DNA from: Oscillospiraceae bacterium | GTDB taxonomy: Bacteria > Bacillota > Clostridia > Oscillospirales > Oscillospiraceae | Assembly: GCA_017936205.1 (NCBI GenBank) | Contig: JAGBGB010000305.1 | Span: forward strand, 1-7,068 | DNA length: 7,068 bases | Direction of reading: 5' to 3' | In this document: positions 1-6,240 of the stretch, piece after piece | Layout of the letters: each line of letters opens with the position of its first letter | Position numbering within the stretch: the first letter of the stretch is position 1 | The notes under the pieces: model-generated | What the model saw: only the letters and a program-made list of their open reading frames with translations | The model's database searches: none | Told to the model about the DNA's origin: nothing | Made by a program: the position numbers and the translations under genes

Positions 1-3
1 ACC

Positions 4-600
4 TTGAGCAGTAACGGCTCAGCTTCGAAAGGCAACTGCAAGAAGAAAAATAAATCTCAAAAGAAACACAGTCAGGTCCGATGGATCATTTTTATTTTTT
101 TTCTGACTGTTATAATCTCCTCTACCATATCCTTTGCTTCTTCCAGTATTTTGGATGGTGTGGGAACCGTTGGTGCCTTTCTTGTATTATTGCTGATCGT
201 ATTTCTGGGTATTCTATTTGATATCGTGGGCGTTGCTGTGATGTCTGCAAATGAGCGACCTTTTCATTCAATGGCAGCAAAGAAACGCCCCGGCGCTGCT
301 GAGGCTTTGAAGCTTCTCCGCAGTGCGGAGAAGGTTTCCAGCTTCTGCAATGATGTGGTTGGAGATATTTGCGGTGTTGTTTCCGGTTCGGCTTCGGCTG
401 TGATCGCAGTTAGTGCTCTTTCCTCTGTTGGGTCTGACACAGTAGCTAAGCTGATCATGTCTGCCTTGGTCGCCGGTATGACCATTGCAGGTAAGGCTTG
501 CGGCAAGAACCTTGCTATGAAGAATTCTACCAATATTGTGTATATGGTTTCCAAGCCACTGTATTATATAAAGTCACTGTTCCGAGGAAGGAATAAGTGA
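4..600 (+). CDS. small multi-pass membrane protein of unknown function, upstream of dxs (start at or beyond window edge)
   Basis: The frame is open to the left edge, so the TTG at 4 is only the first usable start and the true start may lie upstream; no ribosome binding site can be checked. The 198 residues begin with a lysine-rich tail (about 9-22, including KGNCKKKNKSQKK). Two strong hydrophobic segments follow at about 27-48 and 53-79, then a basic/amphipathic stretch (about 82-118, with PFHSMAAKKRPGA and LLRSAEKVSSFCNDVVGDICG). Two small-residue-rich, weaker hydrophobic segments come at about 125-143 and 147-165, and the tail is basic (SLFRGRNK). I recall similar proteins beside dxs in Clostridia, sometimes labelled as CorB-like Mg/Co transporters, but I see no CBS domains and would not assign transport. 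The gene ends 22 bases before dxs on the same strand, which suggests co-transcription. The coding frame is convincing; the function is unknown. Confidence 0.8.
   Translation: MSSNGSASKGNCKKKNKSQKKHSQVRWIIFIFFLTVIISSTISFASSSILDGVGTVGAFLVLLLIVFLGILFDIVGVAVMSANERPFHSMAAKKRPGAAEALKLLRSAEKVSSFCNDVVGDICGVVSGSASAVIAVSALSSVGSDTVAKLIMSALVAGMTIAGKACGKNLAMKNSTNIVYMVSKPLYYIKSLFRGRNK
313..333. other. perfect 9-bp inverted repeat with 3-base loop inside the first gene
   Basis: CTTCTCCGC (313-321) and GCGGAGAAG (325-333) are exact reverse complements around the loop AGT. The hairpin lies inside the coding sequence, at codons for LLRSAEK. No T-run follows (the next bases are GTTTCC), so it does not look like an intrinsic terminator. 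It could be chance, an mRNA structure or a processing site. Confidence 0.4.
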
Positions 601-608
601 TACAGAAT

Positions 609-612
609 AGGA
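609..612 (+). promoter_or_regulatory. ribosome binding site of dxs
   Basis: AGGA (in ATAGGATG) lies 10 bases before the ATG at 623, within the 22-base gap after the preceding gene. It is a modest match at a rather long spacing. It supports the ATG at 623 because the protein beginning there (MQLLDRI) matches the usual DXS N-terminus. Confidence 0.55.
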
Positions 613-622
613 TGTGTAAAGC

Positions 623-2464
623 ATGCAATTGCTTGACCGGATCCAAACACATGAGCAGCTTTTAGCTCTGGAAGAGGATAAGTTGCCTCAGTTGTGTGAG
701 GAGATCCGCCGCTTTCTGGTGGATAGCGTTGCAAAGACCGGCGGTCACCTTGCTTCAAACTTGGGCGTGGTGGAGTTGACGGTTGCGATTGAACGAGTAT
801 TTGATACAGCGAAGGATCGCTTGTTATTTGATGTTGGTCATCAATCTTATGTGCATAAGCTTCTGACTGGGCGACGCAGTGCGTTTTCTACGCTGCGTTG
901 CCTTGGCGGTATGGCGGGATTTCCTAAGCCTACAGAAAGTGCTTGTGATGCATTTGTTGCCGGACATGCCTCCTCTTCCGTCTCAACGGCATTGGGTATG
1001 GCTCGCGCCAGAACCATGCTGAAGCAGGACTATCATGTGATCGCTATGATCGGGGATGGGGCTTTGACCGGCGGTTTGGCATACGAGGGCTTGAACGATG
1101 CAGGGGAGAGCAACGAGCCTCTAATCGTGATCCTTAATGATAACGGCATGTCCATCAATCCCAATGTGGGTGGACTGTCGAAATATTTATCTTTCCTGCG
1201 AACAAGGCCCGGGTATTTTAGAGTTAAGAAAGCCTACCGTTCTGTGACACATTCCCTGCCGGGTGGGAAGGCATTCTATGATTTTACCTCTCGGGTAAAG
1301 GATAGGTACAAGGGTGTTGTTTTAGGAACCACATTTTTTGAAGAAATGGGTTTCGAATACTACGGTCCCGTTGACGGACATGATATTCGGAAACTGGAAT
1401 ACATGCTCCGACTGGTCAAAGGATGCAAGAAGCCTGTTCTCCTTCATGTGATTACCCAGAAGGGCAAGGGATATAAGCCCGCCGAGGATAGCCCCGCAGT
1501 TTTCCATGGCATCGGTGTTTTCGACCCGGAGAATGGGCATACGAAGGGAAATAAGGGGCATTCCTTCTCAGACACCTTTGGAAGAACACTTTGCGAGATC
1601 GCTGAGAAGGAACCAAGAGTCTGCGCAATTACGGCTGCTATGATACATGGGACCGGTTTGGCAGGCTTTGCTAAGAAATTCCCTGATCGCTGCTACGATG
1701 TGGGCATAGCTGAGGGACATGCTGTTTCTATGGCAGGCGGCTATGCAATGCAGGGTGGGATTCCTGTTGTAGCTATTTATTCCACTTTCTTACAGAGAGC
1801 CTACGATATGATCCTGCAGGATGTTGCGATGCAGAATCTTCATGTGGTCTTTGCAGTGGATCGAGCAGGCTTGGTCGGAAATGACGGTGAGACACACCAA
1901 GGGATCTTTGATATCAGTTTCCTCAGATCCGTTCCCAATATGCAGATCCTCTGTCCTGCAAACCAATCCGAGCTCCGAGCCATGCTTTATCAGGCAGTTT
2001 TCGACATGGATGGTCCTGTTGTAGTCCGTTACCCCAGAGGCTGCGACGGAGCCTATCAGGAGATTGCTGAGGATGCTGTACTCCGCACAGGCAAGGATAT
2101 CACGCTGATCAGTTACGGAATACTGATCAATGAGGTGATTGCCGCAGCAGAGCTTTTGTCCACTCTGGGTATTTCGGCAGAAGTGATCAAGTTAAATTCC
2201 GTCAAGCCTATTAATATGGATATCGTTATGCCCTCCGTCACTAAAACGAAGCATCTGCTTGTAGCGGAGGAGACGGTTCGTAATGGCTGTGTGGGCAGAG
2301 AAATCTCGGCTCTTTTAAGAGCACGGGGGATCTTGATTCCTACAATAACGTGTAATGTTGGAGATGCCTTTATCGAACATGGTTCCGTTGCTGAGCTGTA
2401 TCAATTATGCGGCATCGATGCTGCAGGTTTGGCAAAGGCAGCGCAGGAGGTGCTGAGTCAATGA
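623..2464 (+). CDS. dxs: 1-deoxy-D-xylulose-5-phosphate synthase
   Basis: DXS is a cytoplasmic, thiamine-diphosphate-dependent enzyme that condenses pyruvate with glyceraldehyde 3-phosphate to give DXP, the first step of the MEP isoprenoid route. The 613 residues fit the family length (E. coli about 620). Visible in order are LLDRI at the N-terminus; KTGGHLASNLG with H42; DVGHQ with H73; the thiamine-diphosphate motif GDG at 144-146 through NDN at 172-174 (D145 and N174 as Mg/ThDP ligands); FHGIG with H295; the transketolase-like pyrimidine domain from about 315 with E364 in IAEGHA; YSTFLQRAYD with Y386 and R392; DRAGLVG with R414; DGETHQG with D421 and H425; RYPRG with R472; and the C-terminal transketolase domain from about 490. 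Alignment to E. coli active-site positions (H49, D152, N181, E370, Y392, R398, D427, H431, R478) from memory finds every one conserved. The stop overlaps the tlyA start by four bases. Nothing appears broken. Confidence 0.98.
   Translation: MQLLDRIQTHEQLLALEEDKLPQLCEEIRRFLVDSVAKTGGHLASNLGVVELTVAIERVFDTAKDRLLFDVGHQSYVHKLLTGRRSAFSTLRCLGGMAGFPKPTESACDAFVAGHASSSVSTALGMARARTMLKQDYHVIAMIGDGALTGGLAYEGLNDAGESNEPLIVILNDNGMSINPNVGGLSKYLSFLRTRPGYFRVKKAYRSVTHSLPGGKAFYDFTSRVKDRYKGVVLGTTFFEEMGFEYYGPVDGHDIRKLEYMLRLVKGCKKPVLLHVITQKGKGYKPAEDSPAVFHGIGVFDPENGHTKGNKGHSFSDTFGRTLCEIAEKEPRVCAITAAMIHGTGLAGFAKKFPDRCYDVGIAEGHAVSMAGGYAMQGGIPVVAIYSTFLQRAYDMILQDVAMQNLHVVFAVDRAGLVGNDGETHQGIFDISFLRSVPNMQILCPANQSELRAMLYQAVFDMDGPVVVRYPRGCDGAYQEIAEDAVLRTGKDITLISYGILINEVIAAAELLSTLGISAEVIKLNSVKPINMDIVMPSVTKTKHLLVAEETVRNGCVGREISALLRARGILIPTITCNVGDAFIEHGSVAELYQLCGIDAAGLAKAAQEVLSQ
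2445..2450 (+). promoter_or_regulatory. ribosome binding site of tlyA (decides the start)
   Basis: A full AGGAGG lies inside the last codons of dxs, 10 bases before the ATG at 2461. This favours 2461 over the in-frame ATG at 2407, which would add 18 residues not typical of the family and overlap dxs by 58 bases. Confidence 0.75.
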
Positions 2465-3258
2465 AGCATAAAGGGAGATTAGATATTCTGCTGGTGCAAC
2501 GAGGCTTGTGTGACAGCCGCACACGAGCACAAGCTGTGATCATGAGCGGTGAAGTCTATGTAGATGGTCAGAAGTGCGATAAGGCAGGCACTTCCATTGA
2601 TATAGAGGCACAGATCGAGGTTCGTGGTAATCATTGTCCCTATGTGAGCCGCGGAGGGTTGAAGTTAGAAAAGGCACTTCGAGATTTTGGTGTGGATCCT
2701 GACGGATTCGTTTGCTCCGACTCCGGTGCATCAACAGGAGGCTTCACAGACTGTTTGCTGCAGAAGGGTGCAAAGAAGGTTTTTGCCATTGATGTAGGCT
2801 ACGGTCAGCTTGCGTGGAGTATTCGCACTGATCCCAGAGTGGTCTGTATGGAGCGAACCAATATTCGCTATGTGACACCTGAACAATTAGGAGAACCCCT
2901 TGATCTCTCGGTTATAGATGTGTCGTTTATCTCGCTACGGATCGTTTTACCTGCCATCAAGGCTCTGCTAAAGCCTACCGGGCAGGTTCTGTGTTTGATC
3001 AAGCCACAGTTTGAGGCAGGAAAAGACAAGGTTGGGAAGAAGGGCGTCGTCAGAGAACCTGCTATCCATCGTGAGGTGCTGGAGAATTTTGTCAGTCTTG
3101 CTTCTGAACTGAATATGAGTTTAAGGAATCTAACCTTCTCTCCTGTTAAGGGACCGGAGGGAAATATTGAATTTTTAGGGCATCTTTCTATGCTGCCGGA
3201 TCAAGGCATTCAGCCTGATATTCAGGCAATTGTAGCTGCCGCACATGAGGAATTATGA
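2461..3258 (+). CDS. tlyA: TlyA family 16S/23S rRNA 2'-O-ribose methyltransferase (S4 domain + FtsJ fold)
   Basis: TlyA enzymes use S-adenosylmethionine to methylate ribose 2'-O positions; the mycobacterial enzyme modifies C1409 of 16S and C1920 of 23S rRNA. They are often mislabelled hemolysins. From the ATG at 2461 the protein has 265 residues, close to the 268 of M. tuberculosis TlyA. Residues about 5-60 form an S4 RNA-binding domain (RLDILLVQRG, SRTRAQAVIMSGEVYVDG). The Rossmann methyltransferase follows: YVSRGGLKLEKAL, the SAM motif SGASTGGFTD at 88-97, AIDVGYGQL at 109-117, IDVSFISLR, LIKPQFEAGK and EGNIEFLG. The FtsJ-type K-D-K-E tetrad appears intact as K68, D153, K181 and E237. Motif I carries Ser (DSG) where Ile/Val is common, probably a tolerated variant. 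The gene overlaps dxs and nadK by four bases each, so translational coupling is likely. Whether it modifies both rRNAs here cannot be told from sequence. Confidence 0.95.
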   Translation: MKHKGRLDILLVQRGLCDSRTRAQAVIMSGEVYVDGQKCDKAGTSIDIEAQIEVRGNHCPYVSRGGLKLEKALRDFGVDPDGFVCSDSGASTGGFTDCLLQKGAKKVFAIDVGYGQLAWSIRTDPRVVCMERTNIRYVTPEQLGEPLDLSVIDVSFISLRIVLPAIKALLKPTGQVLCLIKPQFEAGKDKVGKKGVVREPAIHREVLENFVSLASELNMSLRNLTFSPVKGPEGNIEFLGHLSMLPDQGIQPDIQAIVAAAHEEL

Positions 3259-4112
3259 AAAAAGTTGTTATGACACCCAATCCCTATCGGGATAGAAATT
3301 TTAAATATGCCAATCAAGCCGCAAGGATCCTGAAGGAAGCCGGGGTCGAGTCTAAGACCTGCCTCGCCTTCGATGTGGATCGGAATTTTGAGATGCCTTC
3401 GGATATTGTACTCCACGACCTGCAGCAGGAGCTGAGGGATGCTGAGCTTCTGATCTGTTTCGGTGGAGATGGGACCATTCTTCACGCATCTAAGGCTGCT
3501 ACCAGAGTTGGAATTCCTGTTCTTGGTGTAAATATCGGGACTATGGGCTTCATGGCTGAATTGGAAAGCAGCGAACTATCTGAGCTTTCACGATTGGCAA
3601 CGGATCAGTATACAGTGGACGAGCGCATGATGCTCCATGTCAAAGCTGTTCACGAGGGACAGGTTGTCTTGGAAGATGATGCCTTGAATGATGCAGTGAT
3701 CACCAAGGGAGCCGTTGCGCGTACGATTCAGCTTAGTGTAAGGTGCGATAATACAGAGATGATGTCCTTTGGGGGAGATGGAGTGGTGATCAGCACACCT
3801 ACCGGCTCCACAGCCTATTCTATGTCAGCCGGTGGTCCCATAGTTGAACCCTCTGCTCAGAATATTGTCATTACGCCAATTTGTGCGCATGATATTCTGA
3901 CTAAGACCGTTGTTGCATCTTCACAACGGAAGATCACAGTGGAGATTGGTCGCATTGGTCGTAAGAATGCGTTCCTATCTGTGGATGGGGGCAGAGCGTT
4001 GCGACTGTACACCGGCGATACCATTACGATTACAAAGTCCAGATATGTAACGAAGTTAATTCACTTAAGTGACCGCAGTTTTTTTGACATTGTGAAAAAT
4101 AAGCTTAAATAG
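3255..4112 (+). CDS. nadK: NAD kinase
   Basis: This cytoplasmic enzyme phosphorylates NAD to NADP using ATP or polyphosphate. The 285 residues match the bacterial family length. The N-terminus MKKVVMTPNPYRD is the usual first beta strand. The signature GGDGT lies at 70-74 (ICFGGDGTILHA), followed by VLGVNIGTMGFMAEL at 89-103, ALNDAVITKG at 143-152 (the NAD-binding N-D/E pair, N145 and D146), and the long conserved block GDGVVISTPTGSTAYSMSAG at 174-193. PICAHDI and LSVDGGRA complete the C-terminal beta domain. The ATG overlaps the tlyA stop as ATGA. The only Shine-Dalgarno-like sequence (AGGA, 3248-3251) is just three bases from the ATG, so translation probably depends partly on ribosomes finishing tlyA. 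An alternative ATG at 3270 would remove the first strand and is unlikely. Confidence 0.97.
   Translation: MKKVVMTPNPYRDRNFKYANQAARILKEAGVESKTCLAFDVDRNFEMPSDIVLHDLQQELRDAELLICFGGDGTILHASKAATRVGIPVLGVNIGTMGFMAELESSELSELSRLATDQYTVDERMMLHVKAVHEGQVVLEDDALNDAVITKGAVARTIQLSVRCDNTEMMSFGGDGVVISTPTGSTAYSMSAGGPIVEPSAQNIVITPICAHDILTKTVVASSQRKITVEIGRIGRKNAFLSVDGGRALRLYTGDTITITKSRYVTKLIHLSDRSFFDIVKNKLK
4061..4072. repeat. perfect 12-bp palindrome near the 3' end of nadK, upstream of argR
   Basis: TCACTTAAGTGA is its own reverse complement and ends 48 bases before the argR start. It lies in nadK codons for HLSD. It does not fit the ARG-box pattern (TGAAT..ATTCA), so I do not call it an ArgR operator. It could be chance or an unrelated dyad site. 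Confidence 0.3.
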
Positions 4113-4116
4113 GGGG
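4111..4116 (+). promoter_or_regulatory. ribosome binding site of argR
   Basis: AGGGGG begins in the nadK stop codon (TAG, 4110-4112) and ends four bases before the ATG at 4121. It is a strong purine-rich site and the only plausible one for this start. Confidence 0.7.
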
Positions 4117-4120
4117 AAAT

Positions 4121-4573
4121 ATGAAATCTCATCGTCAGAAAACAATTCTTACGCTTATTAGCGAAAAGAATATTGAAACCCAGGAGCAGCTTTTGAAGGA
4201 GCTGCAGGCCAGTGGCTACAAAAGTACACAGGCTACAGTTTCTCGTGATATTAAGGAACTACGGATCATCAAAACTCTTGACGGCATGGGCGGCTACCGC
4301 TACTGTGCTGCTATGAAGAATGAAGCAGATCATTTCGACGATCGCTTCCGTGTTATTTTTAGAGAATGCGTTACAAAGGTTGATTGTGCATTTAATCAGA
4401 TCGTGATCAAGACGATGCCCGGACTGGCTGCTGCAGCAGGTGCGAATATTGATGCCCTGCATATGCCTGAGGTCGTGGGCTGCCTGTCCGGCGATGATAC
4501 AACTCTTGTTATTATGCGTGATGCGGATTCTGCTATGGAGTTCAGCACAGAAATCCGCCGCATGCTTGAGTGA
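4121..4573 (+). CDS. argR: arginine repressor ArgR/AhrC
   Basis: ArgR is a hexameric, L-arginine-sensing DNA-binding protein that represses arginine biosynthesis and, in Bacillus-type bacteria, activates catabolism. The 150 residues match the family length. The N-terminal winged helix-turn-helix spans about 1-65 (RQKTILTLISEKNIETQEQL, then TQATVSRDIKELRIIK, with the recognition helix around S41-R42-D43). The C-terminal oligomerisation and arginine-binding domain spans about 75-150, with MPGLAAAAGANIDAL at 99-113 and GCLSGDDTTLVIMRD at 120-134. D125 and D126 of the GDD motif correspond to the arginine-contacting aspartates. The more usual wording is GTIAGDDT, so CLS here is a mild divergence. 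The gene lies 8 bases after nadK and directly before recN, a linkage seen across many Firmicutes. No clear ARG box is visible in the window, so autoregulation cannot be shown; any control would act at an operon promoter outside it. Confidence 0.97.
   Translation: MKSHRQKTILTLISEKNIETQEQLLKELQASGYKSTQATVSRDIKELRIIKTLDGMGGYRYCAAMKNEADHFDDRFRVIFRECVTKVDCAFNQIVIKTMPGLAAAAGANIDALHMPEVVGCLSGDDTTLVIMRDADSAMEFSTEIRRMLE
4568..4573 (+). promoter_or_regulatory. weak ribosome binding site of recN (bears on start choice)
   Basis: GAGTGA overlaps the argR stop and lies five bases before the ATG at 4579. It is weak but correctly placed, whereas the alternative GTG at 4570 has no purine-rich site upstream. 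Together with the family-typical N-terminus this favours 4579. Confidence 0.4.
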
Positions 4574-4578
4574 TCCTT

Positions 4579-6240
4579 ATGCTGCGTCTTTTACATATCG
4601 AGAATATCGCTGTAATTGAGGTAGCAGATATTGCATTTGAAGATGGATTTAATGTTATGACCGGTGAGACCGGAGCAGGTAAATCCATTGTAATTGATGC
4701 TATTTCTGCAATTATGGGAGAAAGAGCCTACCGCGACATGATCCGTACAGGAACGAACAAAGCCACTGTTCGAGGGATCTTTGATAACGTTCCGCCGTTG
4801 GCATGGTTCGAGGACAATTGCGTTCCATATGATGGGGAACTGATGATCCAGAGAGAGATCTTTTTGGATGGGAAGAATCTCTGCCGTGTCAATGGGATTC
4901 CTGTTGCAGTGAATGTTTTGAAGAAGCTGGGGATCCAACTGATCAATATTCATGGGCAACATGATTCTGCAGCTCTTTTCGATGAGAATTATCACCTTTT
5001 CTTCCTTGATGGATTTGCTGCTATAGAGCCCCTTCTGAAGAAGTATGAAGAATCCTACACTAAGGTTCAACAGATCAGGAGAGAGATCAACAGCCTATCT
5101 ATGGATGAGAGCGAAAAGCTCCGTCGAATGGAGACTTTAAAGTATCAGATCGAAGAGATATCCCGTGCAAATCTTAAGCCCGGTGAGGATGATGAGCTGG
5201 AAGCCCGCCGAAAGATCGTGCAGAATGCGGAGAAGCTTTCTGATGGTCTTAACGATGCAATGGCTGCTATGGATGGGGATGAACGGGGAGAGGGAGCTGC
5301 GGCTTTGATTTCTCAGGCGCATCATTCCATTTCCAGAATCTGTCGTTTTGATGATTCGTTGTCTCCTCTTGCTGAACTGCTGTCAGATTTGATGTATCAG
5401 GTTCGAGATGCTGCTGAACAGGTTCAGGACCGTTGTTATGCCTTGTCCTTTTCTTCAGATGAACTGGAACGGATCGAGGAACGGCTGGATGTTATCCACA
5501 GACTGCGCCGAAAGTATGGCGTGACTTGCGTGGATATCCTGAATTATTTAGACAATGCAAAAAAGGAACTCGATGAGATCGAGTTTGCAGATGATCGCCT
5601 CGAGCAGCGGAAGAAGCAGCTTCAGGTTGCGGAAAAGCATGCATGGGCGGATGCACTCCGTCTGCGTGAGGCTCGGAAGGCGTCCTCAGAGCTTCTTACC
5701 AAGCGGGTTTTAAAGGAGCTTGCAGACCTCGATATGAAAAAAGTGCAATTTTCCTGCATGTTTTCTGAAACTGAGCTCGGTCCTCTGGGGGCTGATGCAG
5801 TAGCGTTCTATATGTCTGCAAATGTTGGTGAAGCATTAAAGCCTCTTAACAAGGTTGCATCAGGCGGCGAGCTTGCTCGTATTATGCTTGCTCTTAAGAA
5901 TGTGCTTGCTGAGCGAGATCAAGTTCCGACACTTATCTTTGACGAGGTTGACACCGGTGTGTCCGGTCGTGCTGCCCAACGGGTCGCTGAGAAGCTTCGC
6001 ATGGTTTCCGGTAGGAAACAGGTACTCTGCGTAACCCATCTTCCGCAAATTGCGGCCATGGCCAATACCCACTTCTTAATTTCAAAGGGGGAGCGGGATG
6101 GCAGAACTTATACTACAGTCGTCCCGCTTGATCTGGAAGGGCGAAAAGCGGAGTTGGCCAGAATCATCGGGGGTGCGAATATTACCGAAACAACCCTTAG
6201 AAGTGCAGAAGAAATGATGTTAGGAGATGTTAAAGAATGA
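4579..6240 (+). CDS. recN: DNA repair protein RecN (SMC-like ATPase)
   Basis: RecN is a cytoplasmic SMC-like ATPase recruited early to DNA double-strand breaks, where it helps hold ends together and promotes RecA-dependent recombination. From the ATG at 4579 there are 553 residues, the usual size (E. coli 553, B. subtilis about 576). The N-terminus MLRLLHIENIAVIE is typical. Walker A is GETGAGKS at 29-36. INIHGQHDSAALFD at 122-135 is a RecN-specific block. A charged coiled-coil arm spans about 150-390 with a probable hinge-like turn near 230-285. The ABC signature is SGGELAR at 428-434, Walker B is TLIFDEVDTG at 451-460, and the switch histidine is H487 in CVTHLPQIAA. The C-terminus carries ARIIGG and ETTLRSAEEMM. 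An upstream GTG at 4570 would overlap argR (GTGA) and add three residues. No LexA-type site can be seen immediately upstream, so DNA-damage control would have to come from elsewhere. Confidence 0.97.
   Translation: MLRLLHIENIAVIEVADIAFEDGFNVMTGETGAGKSIVIDAISAIMGERAYRDMIRTGTNKATVRGIFDNVPPLAWFEDNCVPYDGELMIQREIFLDGKNLCRVNGIPVAVNVLKKLGIQLINIHGQHDSAALFDENYHLFFLDGFAAIEPLLKKYEESYTKVQQIRREINSLSMDESEKLRRMETLKYQIEEISRANLKPGEDDELEARRKIVQNAEKLSDGLNDAMAAMDGDERGEGAAALISQAHHSISRICRFDDSLSPLAELLSDLMYQVRDAAEQVQDRCYALSFSSDELERIEERLDVIHRLRRKYGVTCVDILNYLDNAKKELDEIEFADDRLEQRKKQLQVAEKHAWADALRLREARKASSELLTKRVLKELADLDMKKVQFSCMFSETELGPLGADAVAFYMSANVGEALKPLNKVASGGELARIMLALKNVLAERDQVPTLIFDEVDTGVSGRAAQRVAEKLRMVSGRKQVLCVTHLPQIAAMANTHFLISKGERDGRTYTTVVPLDLEGRKAELARIIGGANITETTLRSAEEMMLGDVKE
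6222..6226 (+). promoter_or_regulatory. ribosome binding site of the membrane gene after recN
   Basis: AGGAG inside the last recN codons lies 10 bases before the ATG at 6237, which itself overlaps the recN stop as ATGA. This mirrors the dxs/tlyA junction and supports the start. Confidence 0.6.

Noticed and set aside
264..554. 96-residue minus-strand frame opposite the first gene
   Set aside because: Its composition mirrors the alanine/serine-rich coding strand; there is no separate evidence for expression, and the plus-strand protein has coherent membrane topology.
2407..2460. Upstream in-frame ATG for TlyA at 2407
   Set aside because: It would overlap dxs by 58 bases and add 18 atypical residues, while AGGAGG sits correctly before 2461.
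4428..4439. Perfect palindrome CTGCTGCAGCAG in argR
   Set aside because: It arises from an alanine-rich codon run (LAAAAG) and is low in complexity, so an operator reading is not supported.
4591..5070. 159-residue open frame on the minus strand opposite recN
   Set aside because: It lies entirely opposite the conserved N-terminal half of recN, has no recognisable motif, and is best explained as a shadow of the real frame.
5567..5585. 8-bp inverted repeat AACTCGAT/ATCGAGTT in the recN arm region
   Set aside because: It lies deep inside coding sequence in a Glu/Asp/Leu-rich coiled coil, with no T-run and no nearby gene boundary; chance is the simplest reading.
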